Source: Ideonella sp.
GTDB lineage: Bacteria > Pseudomonadota > Gammaproteobacteria > Burkholderiales > Burkholderiaceae_C
DNA: 64,000 nt
Assembly (NCBI GenBank): GCA_015075545.1
Contig: JABTUC010000001.1
Coordinates: forward strand, 62,001 to 126,000
Reading direction: 5' to 3'
Below the pieces are notes generated by a model. It was not told where the DNA came from. It searched no databases and worked only from the letters and a program-made list of their open reading frames with translations. This document shows positions 30,009 to 38,792 of the stretch, piece by piece; positions within the stretch are counted from its first letter, which is position 1; the number at the start of each line of letters is the position of its first letter. The translations under genes and the position numbers were made by a program.

Positions 30009-31253
30009 ATGTCGATCCTGGTCGTTCTGCTTCCTGCACGCGATCGCTCGGCCGCCACGGCGTCCAGCGACGGGGCAACGGAGTACACCTACCTGCTCAG
30101 CGCCGACGGGCTCGCCGTGGCGCGCCAGGGTCGCACGACGGCCGCCTTGCTGCCCAAGGCCGACAGCGTGGTGGCGTGGATCGGCCCCACCGATGTCAGT
30201 TGGCATCGCATCACGATGCCGCGCGCGCCGGCCGGTAAGCTGCGTGCCGCGCTGGTCGGGCTGGTCGAGGAGCATCTGCTCGACGACGAACAGGCCGTGC
30301 ATCTGGCGCTGGCACCGCAGAGCACCGCCGGCAACCCGACCTGGGTCGCGGCCGTGCACAAGCGCTGGCTCGCCCAACACCTCGAGCAGTTGGAGAAGGC
30401 CGGCGCCTTCGTCGACCGCGTGGTGCCCGCGCTGTGGCCCGAGGAGCCGGGCTCGGGTCACTTCTTCGCCGCATCGGACGCGGCAGACGGCAGCAGCGCC
30501 CAGACCTGGTTGGCGTACGCCGATGCCGAGGGCGTGCGCTGCGTGCGCATGGCCGGCACCTGGGTGCGCGACCAACTGCCGGGCTGGAGCCGCGAGCGAG
30601 CGCGCTGGAGCGCCTCTCCCGCCGTGGCGGCACAAGCCGAGCGCTGGCTCGGCGCGCCGGTGGCCGTGCGCTCCGACGCCGATCAGGCGCTGCAGGCCGT
30701 GCGCTCGCTGTGGAACCTGCGCCAGTTCGATCTCGCGGGCCGGGCACGCGGCACGCGCTGGCTGCGCGACGCCTGGCGGCGCGGTTTCAGCCCGGCCTGG
30801 CGGCCCGCGCGCGCCGGGCTGGTGGCGCTGCTGGTGCTCAACCTGGCCGGCATCAACCTCTGGGCCTGGCGCCAGCGCGCCGAGATCACCGAGCGCAAGG
30901 ACGCGATGGTGGCGCTGCTCAAGGCCAGCCATCCGCAGATCGGCACCATCGTCGATGCGCCGCTGCAGATGCGCCGAGCCACCGACACGCTGCGCGCTGC
31001 CGCGGGACGCGTCGGCGATGCCGACCTCGAGGCGGGCCTCGCTGCCGCCGCGCTGGCCTGGCCCGACGGCCAGCCGCCGGTGCAGTCGATCCAGTTCGCC
31101 GCCGGCAAGCTGACGCTGCTGGCCGGCGTGTGGAGTGCCGATCAGATCGAACGTTTCCGCGCCAGCCTGCGCTCGTCGGGCTGGAGCGTCGAGTCAGCCG
31201 GCGGTCGGCTGGTGCTGAGCCGCGCGGCCGTCGACGCCAGGGGTCGCGTATGA
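30009..31253 (+). CDS. gspL: Type II secretion platform protein GspL
   Basis: An inner-membrane platform protein that recruits the ATPase GspE. The 414-residue protein has an actin-like cytoplasmic domain (residues 1-265), one transmembrane helix near 275-295 (RAGLVALLVLNLAGINLWAW) and a periplasmic ferredoxin-like domain. It is diverged but its position and layout are clear. It overlaps gspM by ATGA. Confidence 0.92.
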   Translation: MSILVVLLPARDRSAATASSDGATEYTYLLSADGLAVARQGRTTAALLPKADSVVAWIGPTDVSWHRITMPRAPAGKLRAALVGLVEEHLLDDEQAVHLALAPQSTAGNPTWVAAVHKRWLAQHLEQLEKAGAFVDRVVPALWPEEPGSGHFFAASDAADGSSAQTWLAYADAEGVRCVRMAGTWVRDQLPGWSRERARWSASPAVAAQAERWLGAPVAVRSDADQALQAVRSLWNLRQFDLAGRARGTRWLRDAWRRGFSPAWRPARAGLVALLVLNLAGINLWAWRQRAEITERKDAMVALLKASHPQIGTIVDAPLQMRRATDTLRAAAGRVGDADLEAGLAAAALAWPDGQPPVQSIQFAAGKLTLLAGVWSADQIERFRASLRSSGWSVESAGGRLVLSRAAVDARGRV

Positions 31254-31753
31254 CCGACGCCTGGCGCGATCAGTGGCAGACCGCCCGCGATCAGGCAGCG
31301 GCGGCGTGGCGCGCACGTGCGCCGCGCGAGCGTGTGGCATTGGCCGCCGCCGCCGCCGTGGTGATCGTGCTGGCCGGCTGGGCGTTGCTCGTGGCCCCCG
31401 CGTGGGCCACGCTGCGCGCAGCACCGGCACAACTGGAGACGCTCGACGCGCAGTTGCAGCAGATGCGCGGCCTGGCCGCCGAGGTGCGCGACCTGCGCAA
31501 CGCCACCCCGGTGGCTGCAGCGCAAGCAGGGCTGGCGATCAAGGCCGCGGCCGAGCGCTACGGCGACAAGGTGCGGCTCACATTGCAGGCCGATCGCGCG
31601 GTGCTGACGCTGGTCAACGCCGGACCCGAGCAGCTGCGCGCGCTGCTGGTCGAGGCCCGCAGTGCGGCGCGTGCCCGCCCGATCGAGGCACAGCTCACGC
31701 GCACGCCGGCGGGCTACAGCGGCACGCTGGTGTTCCACCTCGGAGACGCCTGA
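31250..31753 (+). CDS. gspM: Type II secretion platform protein GspM
   Basis: The partner of GspL. The 167-residue protein has one transmembrane helix (residues 27-50, VALAAAAAVVIVLAGWALLVAPAW), a coiled coil (ETLDAQLQQMRGLAAEVRDL), and a small periplasmic domain. It starts within the gspL stop, and gspN begins directly after its stop. Confidence 0.92.
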   Translation: MTDAWRDQWQTARDQAAAAWRARAPRERVALAAAAAVVIVLAGWALLVAPAWATLRAAPAQLETLDAQLQQMRGLAAEVRDLRNATPVAAAQAGLAIKAAAERYGDKVRLTLQADRAVLTLVNAGPEQLRALLVEARSAARARPIEAQLTRTPAGYSGTLVFHLGDA

Positions 31754-32662
31754 ATGGAGCTGCGCTGGCCGCAGTGGATGAGCCGGCGCGCATCGCCGCA
31801 GCGGCTGTCGCGCCTGGGCGGCAGTGCGTTCCAGAACTCGACGCTGGCGGAGCTGGCCTGGCAGCGCGCCCGCCATGCGTCGAGCCGCTGGGCGGTGTGG
31901 GGCGCCGCGCTGGGCACGCTGGCGGGTGTGGTGGCGTTCGCACCGGCGAGCTGGCTCGCGGGCGCGGTAGCGCGCGCCACCGACCAGCGGCTGCTGCTGG
32001 CCGACGCCAACGGCAGCCTCTGGAGCGGCGATGCCCAACTGGTGCTGAGCGGCGGTGCAGGCAGCCGCGACGCCGCGGCGTTGCCGGGCCGTCTGCGCTG
32101 GCGGATTCGGCCCGGCCTGAACGGCGTGTCGCTGGCGCTCACGCAGGCCTGCTGCATCGACCGCGAATGGGTCGTTCAGTTCAAGCTCAGCGGCTGGCAG
32201 CGCTACCAGGTGGTGCTGCCGGCACGGCCGCAGGCGCTCGGCCACTGGCCGGCGGCCTGGCTCGCCGGCCTCGGCACCCCGTTCAACACGCTGCAGCTCG
32301 GCGGCACGCTGCGCCTGACCAGCAACGGCTTGACGCTGGAGTCGGTGCAAGGCCACTGGCGGGTGATCGGCAGCATCGACGCCGACTTGCTGGGTGTGTC
32401 CTCGCGCTTGTCGACGCTCGATACGCTGGGCAGCTACCGCCTCGGTGTGCGCGGTGGCGCAAACCCCACCGACCCCGCGACGTTGAACCTGGAAACACTC
32501 GACGGCGCGCTGCGCCTGTCGGGCAGCGGACAATGGACGGGCTTTCGGGTCCGCTTCCGCGGCGAGGCAAGCGCCGCCGAAGGTCAGGAAGCGGCATTGA
32601 ACAACCTGCTCAACATCATCGGCCGGCGCCAGGGCGCGAGGTCGATCATTTCATTCGGATGA
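31754..32662 (+). CDS. gspN: Type II secretion protein GspN
   Basis: A single-span inner-membrane protein with a periplasmic beta-rich domain. It is dispensable in many systems. The 302-residue protein has a transmembrane helix near residues 35-60 (AVWGAALGTLAGVVAFAPASWL), the GSLWSGDAQLVLSGG block and the closing SGQWTGFRVRFRGEAS region typical of GspN. Its stop overlaps gspD by ATGA. Confidence 0.9.
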   Translation: MELRWPQWMSRRASPQRLSRLGGSAFQNSTLAELAWQRARHASSRWAVWGAALGTLAGVVAFAPASWLAGAVARATDQRLLLADANGSLWSGDAQLVLSGGAGSRDAAALPGRLRWRIRPGLNGVSLALTQACCIDREWVVQFKLSGWQRYQVVLPARPQALGHWPAAWLAGLGTPFNTLQLGGTLRLTSNGLTLESVQGHWRVIGSIDADLLGVSSRLSTLDTLGSYRLGVRGGANPTDPATLNLETLDGALRLSGSGQWTGFRVRFRGEASAAEGQEAALNNLLNIIGRRQGARSIISFG

Positions 32663-34917
32663 CCATGAAACCAGGCCGACCCCCGGTTGAGCCGTTCGAT
32701 CGTGTCGGCCATGCCGCACGGGCCGCGCTCGCACTGGCGCTGCTGGCCATGCCGCCCGCGCTGGCCGCCGCGCAGCCCGCTGCTGGCGTGCCGCAACCCG
32801 CCGATGCCCAGCAGCCTGCCACGGCGCAGGCAGCGCCGGCCGGCGCGCAGCCGCCCGCGCGCGCCATCGCGCCGCGCAACGCGCGGCCGTCGAATGCGGT
32901 GCGCTCGAGCGCACCGGTGACGGTGAACTTCGTCAACGCCGACATCGAGGCGGTGACCCGCGCGATGGCGGTGATGATCGAGCGGCAGATCCTGGTCGAC
33001 CCGCGCGTCAAGGGCACGATCACGGTCTACAGCGAGCAGCCGATCCCAGTGCGCGAGGCATACCTGAGCTACCTGGCCGCGCTACGCGGGCTGGGTTTCA
33101 CGTTGGTCGAATCGGCGGGGCTGCTGAAGGTGGTGCCCGAGGCCGACGCCAAACTGCAGGCGGGCACCGTGCAGGTCGGCCCGCCGGTGGTGCGCGGCGA
33201 CCAGGTGCTGACGCAGATCTTCAGGCTCAACCACGAAAACCCGAACAACCTGGTGGCGGTGCTGCGGCCGCTGATCAGCCCGAACAACACGATCAACGCC
33301 AACCCCGGCAACAACACGCTGGTCATCACCGACTACGCCGACAACCTGCAGCGCCTTGCGCGCATCATCGCCGCGCTCGACACGCCCGGCGCCACCGACG
33401 TCGAGGTGATCCCGGTGCTCAACGGCGTGGCCAGCGACATGGCAGCGATCATCCAGCGCCTGGGCGACGGCGCGGTGGCGGGCGCCCCTGGCCCCGGTGG
33501 CGTAAACCGCGGCGCGTTCACCGTGCTGGTCGATCCACGCGCCAACGCGTTGATCGTGCGCGCCGCCAACCCGGTGCAGTTGGCACAACTGCGCGCGTTG
33601 ATCCAGCGGCTCGATCAGGCGCAACCCGGCGGCGCGGCCGGCAACATCTGGGTGGTGCCGCTGAAGAACGCCGAGGCCACCAAGCTGGCGACCGTGCTGC
33701 GCGCCGCCTTCGCCGGCGGCACCGGCAGCGGCAGCGCCCCGGCAGGGCTGGCGCAGCCCACCCCTGTCGTGGCCGCCGCGGGCGGCGCCACCGGCGCGAC
33801 GCCGGCGACGGCGCCGCTGGCGCCGTCGGCGCAGCCGAGCACCGGCGGCTTCATTCAGGCCGATCCGGCGTCGAACTCGCTGATCATCACCGCACCGGCG
33901 CCGCTGTACCGGCAGGTGCGCGCGATGATCGAGCAGCTCGACACGCGGCGCGCGCAGATCTACATCGAAAGCCTGATCGTCGAGGTGTCGGGCGACAACG
34001 CAGCCGATTTCGGCTTCCAGTGGCAAGGCCTGCTCGGTCAGCAGGGCGACCGCTACGGCCTGTTCGCGGGCACCAACTCCTCGGTCGGCGGACCGAGCAT
34101 CGTCGACCTCACGCAGACGATCGCCGGCCGCGGCACCACCCTGCCCGGCGCCGGCCTGAACATCGGCCTGCTCAAGAACTTCGGCGGCACCTACGGGCTG
34201 GCAGCGGTGGCACGCATGCTGCAGTCGCAGACCAACACCAACATCGTGTCGACGCCGAACCTGATCACGCTCGACAACGAAGAGGCCAAGATCATCGTCG
34301 GCAGCAACGTGCCGTTCATCACCGGCCAGTTCACCAACACCGGCACCGCCACCACCAGCCCGTTCCAGACCATCGAGCGCAAGGACGTCGGCATCACGCT
34401 GCGCATCCGGCCGCAGGTCGGCGAAGGCGGGGTCGTGCGGATGACGATCTTCCAGGAGACCTCGAGCGTCAGCGACAAGGTGGCGCCCGGCACGTCGAAT
34501 GCCGGGCCGTCGACCGACAAGCGCTCGATCGAGTCGACCGTGGTGGTCGACGATGGCGCCATCCTCGTGCTCGGCGGCCTGATCGAGGAGAAATACAGCC
34601 AGAACGTCGCCAAGGTGCCGCTGCTGGGCGACATCCCGGGCGTCGGCGCGCTGTTCCGCAGCGAGAGCCGCACCAAGACGCGCACCAACCTGATGGTGTT
34701 CCTGCGTCCGGTGGTGATGCGCGACACCGAGACCGCGTCGCGGCTGTCGATCGACCGCTACGACCTCATCCGCGCGCGGCAGAAGGAGGCACAGCCGCAA
34801 CCGAGCGCGATCCTCGGCAACAACCAGTCGGCGATCCTGCCGCCGCTGCAGGCGCCACCCGCGGCGTCGGCCCCGGCCACACCGCCGGCACCGGTGCCGG
34901 CGCCGCTGATCAACTGA
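32659..34917 (+). CDS. gspD: Type II secretion secretin GspD
   Basis: The outer-membrane channel of the T2SS, 752 residues. A signal peptide ends near LAAAQPAAG. An Ala/Pro-rich linker, the N0 domain ([20 protein letters not shown]), N1-N3 repeats and the secretin core follow. The core includes [19 protein letters not shown] and [17 protein letters not shown]. An Ala/Thr-rich insert lies in N3. The ATG at 32659 overlaps the gspN stop. A Pro/Ala-rich tail replaces an obvious S domain, so the pilotin is uncertain. Confidence 0.96.
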   Translation: MTMKPGRPPVEPFDRVGHAARAALALALLAMPPALAAAQPAAGVPQPADAQQPATAQAAPAGAQPPARAIAPRNARPSNAVRSSAPVTVNFVNADIEAVTRAMAVMIERQILVDPRVKGTITVYSEQPIPVREAYLSYLAALRGLGFTLVESAGLLKVVPEADAKLQAGTVQVGPPVVRGDQVLTQIFRLNHENPNNLVAVLRPLISPNNTINANPGNNTLVITDYADNLQRLARIIAALDTPGATDVEVIPVLNGVASDMAAIIQRLGDGAVAGAPGPGGVNRGAFTVLVDPRANALIVRAANPVQLAQLRALIQRLDQAQPGGAAGNIWVVPLKNAEATKLATVLRAAFAGGTGSGSAPAGLAQPTPVVAAAGGATGATPATAPLAPSAQPSTGGFIQADPASNSLIITAPAPLYRQVRAMIEQLDTRRAQIYIESLIVEVSGDNAADFGFQWQGLLGQQGDRYGLFAGTNSSVGGPSIVDLTQTIAGRGTTLPGAGLNIGLLKNFGGTYGLAAVARMLQSQTNTNIVSTPNLITLDNEEAKIIVGSNVPFITGQFTNTGTATTSPFQTIERKDVGITLRIRPQVGEGGVVRMTIFQETSSVSDKVAPGTSNAGPSTDKRSIESTVVVDDGAILVLGGLIEEKYSQNVAKVPLLGDIPGVGALFRSESRTKTRTNLMVFLRPVVMRDTETASRLSIDRYDLIRARQKEAQPQPSAILGNNQSAILPPLQAPPAASAPATPPAPVPAPLIN

Positions 34918-34933
34918 GACCGGCGTCATCCGC

Positions 34934-36355
34934 ATGGCCCAGCGTCACCCGCTGCCCTACGCCTTCGCCAAGGCCAATGCGTTGCTGCTCGAGGACGACG
35001 GCACGCAGCGCGTGCTGTGGGCAGCCGACAGCTCGAGCGCGAGTGCGCTGTCGGAGGTGGTGCGGCTGTTCGACGTCACCAGTTTCGAGCGCGAGGCCGC
35101 TGGCACGCTGGCGCAGCGCATCGCTGCGGCCTACGCCGGCGGCGAATCGAGCGCCGCCGCGGTGGTCGGCGAGGTCGAGAGCGCGGTCGACTTGAGCCGG
35201 CTGATGCAGGAGTTGCCGGCGGTCGAAGACCTGCTGGAGGCGGCCGACGACGCGCCGATCATCCGCATGCTCAACGCCCTGCTGACGCAGGCCGCGAAAG
35301 ACGGCGCCAGCGACATCCACATCGAGCCCTACGAGCGCAGCTCGTCGGTACGCTTTCGCGTCGACGGCACGCTGCGCGAGGTGGTGCGCCCCAACAAGGC
35401 GCTGCACGCGGCGCTGATCAGCCGCCTGAAGATCATGGCCGAGCTCGACATCGCCGAGAAGCGGCTGCCGCAGGACGGCCGCATCTCGCTGCGCATCGGC
35501 GGGCGCGCGGTCGACGTGCGCGTGTCGACGCTGCCGGCCGCGCACGGCGAGCGCGCGGTGCTGCGCCTGCTCGACAAGACCGACGCCAACTTCTCGCTCG
35601 AGGGCCTGGGCATGAGCGAGGCGCTGATGGCGCGCTTCGTGCGCATGATCGAGCAGCCGCACGGCATCGTGCTGGTCACCGGGCCCACCGGCTCGGGCAA
35701 GACGACCACGCTCTACGCCTCGCTGGCGCGGCTGCCCACCGGCACCACCAACATCCTCACCGTCGAGGACCCGGTCGAGTACGAGCTGCCGGGCATCGGC
35801 CAGACGCAGGTCAACCCGAAGATCGACCTCACGTTCGCCAAGGCGCTGCGCGCGTTCCTGCGCCAGGACCCCGACGTCATCATGATCGGCGAGATCCGCG
35901 ATGTCGAGACCGCGCAGATCGCGATCCAGGCCTCGCTCACCGGCCACCTGGTGCTCGCCACCGTGCACACCAACGACGCGCCCTCCAGCGTCACGCGGTT
36001 GATCGACATGGGCGTCGAGCCCTACCTGCTCAGCTCGTCGCTGCTCGGCGTGCTGGCGCAGCGCCTGGTGCGCAAGCTGTGCCTGCGCTGCCGCCGGCGC
36101 GACGACGCGGGCCGCTGGCATCCGGTGGGCTGCGAGCACTGCCTGCACACCGGGTACAAGGGCCGCACCGGGGTCTACGAGTTGATGGGCGTCGACGACA
36201 AGCTGCGCTCGCTGATCCACAACCGTGCCGCCGAGGCCGAGCTGCTCGCCGCCGCGCAGGCGCACGGCATGCGGCCGATGCGCGAAGACGGCCAGCGGCT
36301 GGTCGACGCCGGCATCACGTCGCTCGAAGAGGTGCTGCGCGTCACCCCCGACTGA
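34934..36355 (+). CDS. gspE: Type II secretion ATPase GspE
   Basis: The hexameric ATPase driving pseudopilus assembly. The 473-residue protein keeps the N2 domain, Walker [11 protein letters not shown] near residue 250, the Asp box and Walker B ([16 protein letters not shown]), the His box (LATVHTNDA) and a tetracysteine zinc motif (CLRCRRRDD...CEHC). It is some 30-80 residues shorter than many GspE proteins, apparently in the N-terminal N1 region that binds GspL. It starts 16 nt after gspD. Confidence 0.96.
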   Translation: MAQRHPLPYAFAKANALLLEDDGTQRVLWAADSSSASALSEVVRLFDVTSFEREAAGTLAQRIAAAYAGGESSAAAVVGEVESAVDLSRLMQELPAVEDLLEAADDAPIIRMLNALLTQAAKDGASDIHIEPYERSSSVRFRVDGTLREVVRPNKALHAALISRLKIMAELDIAEKRLPQDGRISLRIGGRAVDVRVSTLPAAHGERAVLRLLDKTDANFSLEGLGMSEALMARFVRMIEQPHGIVLVTGPTGSGKTTTLYASLARLPTGTTNILTVEDPVEYELPGIGQTQVNPKIDLTFAKALRAFLRQDPDVIMIGEIRDVETAQIAIQASLTGHLVLATVHTNDAPSSVTRLIDMGVEPYLLSSSLLGVLAQRLVRKLCLRCRRRDDAGRWHPVGCEHCLHTGYKGRTGVYELMGVDDKLRSLIHNRAAEAELLAAAQAHGMRPMREDGQRLVDAGITSLEEVLRVTPD

Positions 36356-36378
36356 ACGGCCCGCGCGGCCGACGTGAC

Positions 36379-37593
36379 ATGCCCGCCTATCGCTTCGAAG
36401 CCATCGACGCCCAGGGCAAGGCCCGCACGGGCCTGCTCGAAGGCGACAACGCCAAGGCCGTGCGCTCGCAACTGCGCGGCCAGGGGCTGGTGCCGCTGGG
36501 GGTCGAGGCCGTCGCCGCCCAACTCGGCGACGGCACGCGGGCGCGCTTCACGCGACGCACGTTCAGCAGCACCTCGCTGGCGGTGTGGACCCGCCAGCTC
36601 GCGGGGCTGGTCGCCGCCGGCTTGCCGCTCGAGCGCGCGCTGACGGCGCTTGCCGACGAGAGCGAAGACCCGCGCCAGCGCGACCTGGTGGCGCACCTGC
36701 GCGCCGAGGTCAACGCCGGCTCGACTTTCGCGCGCGCACTGGCCAGCGCACCGCGCGAGTTCGACGAGGTCTACCGCGCGGTGGTCGCTGCCGGCGAGCA
36801 AAGCGGCGCGCTCGGCACCGTGCTCGAGAAGCTCGCCGACGATCTCGAAGAGCGCCAGGCGCTGCGCGCCAAGCTGCTCGGCGCCGCGCTGTACCCGGCG
36901 ATCGTGTCGGGCATCGCCGTGCTGATCGTGATCTTCCTGGTCACCTACGTGGTGCCGCAGGTGGCCAGCGTGTTCGCGCACGGCAAGCGCGCGCTGCCGT
37001 TTCTCACCGTGGCGATGCTGGCGATCAGCGCCTTCGTGCGCTCGTGGGGCTGGCTGGTGCTGCTGGCGGCCATCGGCGCCGGCGCGATGCTCGCATTCTC
37101 GCTGCGCAACGAGGCCTTTCGCCGCCGCTACGACGCGATGTGGCTCGGCCTGCCGCTGGTAGGCCGGCTGGCGCGCGGCTACAACGCGGCACGCTTCGCC
37201 GGCACGCTGGCGATGCTCGCCGGCGCCGGCGTGCCGATCCTCAAGGCGCTGCAGGCCGCCGCCGAGACGCTGAACAACCGCGCGTTGCGCGCCGACGCTG
37301 TCGACGCGCTGGCGCAGGTGCGCGAAGGCGCACCGCTGGCCTCGGCGCTGGCCGGGCGCAAGCGCTTCCCCGGCCTGCTGGCGATGTTCGCGCGGCTGGG
37401 CGAGCAGACCGGCGAGTTGCCGACGATGCTCGAACGCGCCGCGCGGCAACTCAGCGGCGAAGTGCAGCGCCGCGCGATGGCGCTGGCCACCCTGCTCGAG
37501 CCGCTGCTCATCGTGGCGATGGGCGGCGTGGTGATGCTGATCGTGCTGGCGGTGCTGCTGCCGATCATCCAGCTCAACGCCTGGGTGAAATGA
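36379..37593 (+). CDS. gspF: Type II secretion inner-membrane protein GspF
   Basis: A polytopic core platform protein, 404 residues, with two GspF repeats and three transmembrane segments (near residues 170-195, 215-240 and 375-400). It begins MPAYRFEAIDAQGKARTGLL, the usual GspF N-terminus, and carries GEQSGALGTVLEKLADDLEERQ and the related GEQTGELPTMLERAARQL. It is the last gene of the gsp operon. Confidence 0.96.
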   Translation: MPAYRFEAIDAQGKARTGLLEGDNAKAVRSQLRGQGLVPLGVEAVAAQLGDGTRARFTRRTFSSTSLAVWTRQLAGLVAAGLPLERALTALADESEDPRQRDLVAHLRAEVNAGSTFARALASAPREFDEVYRAVVAAGEQSGALGTVLEKLADDLEERQALRAKLLGAALYPAIVSGIAVLIVIFLVTYVVPQVASVFAHGKRALPFLTVAMLAISAFVRSWGWLVLLAAIGAGAMLAFSLRNEAFRRRYDAMWLGLPLVGRLARGYNAARFAGTLAMLAGAGVPILKALQAAAETLNNRALRADAVDALAQVREGAPLASALAGRKRFPGLLAMFARLGEQTGELPTMLERAARQLSGEVQRRAMALATLLEPLLIVAMGGVVMLIVLAVLLPIIQLNAWVK

Positions 37594-37600
37594 GGCCTCG

Positions 37601-37623
37601 GCCGCCCCCGCCCCGGGGGAGGC
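37601..37623 (+). terminator. GC-rich hairpin after gspF
   Basis: GCC-G-CCCCC / GGGGG-A-GGC stem with one mismatch, 8 nt after the gspF stop. There is no T-run, so it may be a transcript-end stabiliser rather than an intrinsic terminator. Confidence 0.35.
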
Positions 37624-37772
37624 GCTGAACCGGCCCCCGCCGTGTGGCAACCTACCGCCACGGCGCGCTGCCACTGCATTTGCGTGACATGTCCAGCGTT
37701 ATTCAGGGGTGACGGCGGGCGCGCGCTTTGCTTCAATGGTCTGGCGCCGATGGCGACGATTGGAGGTCTGGC

Positions 37773-38771
37773 ATGAAGGGCTCCCACGATCTGGTTCCCA
37801 TGCGCAACCGCGGCAGCATCCCGATCGCCAAGATGCGGGCGCTGTATCGCTGCGACGAGGTCGAGCGCCGCCTGACCAAGCTGCAGCCCAAGGAGCACGA
37901 GAGCCTGCGCGCCACCTACGAGCGCATGCTCGAGAAGGGCCCCGAGCGCTTCCAGGTCAAGCCCGCCGGGCTGCCGGCGATGGACCACCTGTACGACGAG
38001 CTGCCCAACTTCGGCGAGGTGCTCGACGACGTGAAGCGCCAGCTCGCGCTGTGCCAGGACAGCCGCGACGCGCTCGAGATCACGCCCACGCTGCTGCTCG
38101 GGCCGCCCGGAGTCGGCAAGACCCACTTCGCGCGCCAGCTCTGCGCGCTGCTGGGCACCGGCATGGGGTTCGTGTCGATGAGCTCGATGACCGCCGGCTG
38201 GGTGCTGTCGGGCGCGTCGTCGCAGTGGAAAGGCGCGCGCCCGGGCAAGGTGTTCGAGACGCTGGTCGACGGCCAGTACGCCAACCCGGTGATGGTGGTC
38301 GACGAGATCGACAAGACCAGCACCGAGCAGGCGTACGACCCGCTCGGGGCGCTGTACAGCCTGCTCGAGATCGACACCGCCAGCGCGTTCACCGACGAGT
38401 TCGCCGAGGTGGCGATCGACGCCAGCCAGGTGATCTGGATCGCCACCGCCAACGACGAGCACGCGATTCCCGAGCCGATCCTCAACCGCATGAACGTCTA
38501 CGAGGTGGAGGCGCCCGACCGCGACGCCGCGCGCGGCATCGCGCTGCGGCTGTACCAGCGCATCCGGGCCGGCCACGACTGGGGCGCGCACTTCGAGCCC
38601 GAGCCGGGCGATGCCGTGCTCGACCAGCTGGCGAAGCTGGCGCCGCGCGAGATGCGCCGCGCCTGGATGACCGCGTTCGGCAACGCGCGGCTCGACGGGC
38701 GCAGCCGCGTCGAGCTGCGCGACCTGCCGGCGCCGGCCGGCAAGCGCGGGCCGATCGGGTTCGTGCAGTAG
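37773..38771 (+). CDS. AAA+ ATPase related to the Lon ATPase module, no protease domain
   Basis: A 332-residue cytoplasmic AAA+ protein. Walker A is GPPGVGKT (residues 110-117), Walker B VMVVDEIDK (about 173-181), and sensor-1 IWIATAND with the arginine finger region PEPILNRMNVYEV. The order and wording resemble the Lon ATPase domain, but the chain ends without a Ser/Lys protease domain. The start is the ATG at 37773, six bases after GGAGG. Its role is unknown. It sits between the T2SS operon and a BTAD regulator with which it converges. Confidence 0.85.
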   Translation: MKGSHDLVPMRNRGSIPIAKMRALYRCDEVERRLTKLQPKEHESLRATYERMLEKGPERFQVKPAGLPAMDHLYDELPNFGEVLDDVKRQLALCQDSRDALEITPTLLLGPPGVGKTHFARQLCALLGTGMGFVSMSSMTAGWVLSGASSQWKGARPGKVFETLVDGQYANPVMVVDEIDKTSTEQAYDPLGALYSLLEIDTASAFTDEFAEVAIDASQVIWIATANDEHAIPEPILNRMNVYEVEAPDRDAARGIALRLYQRIRAGHDWGAHFEPEPGDAVLDQLAKLAPREMRRAWMTAFGNARLDGRSRVELRDLPAPAGKRGPIGFVQ

Positions 38772-38792
38772 CGCCCGCGCCTGCGGGCGCTA
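38769..38792. terminator. Bidirectional hairpin holding both stop codons
   Basis: TAGCGCCCGC / GCGGGCGCTA pair perfectly over 10 bp with a 4-nt loop. The TAG of the AAA ATPase gene is the left end of the palindrome, and the TAG of the BTAD gene, on the other strand, is its right end. Confidence 0.55.
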
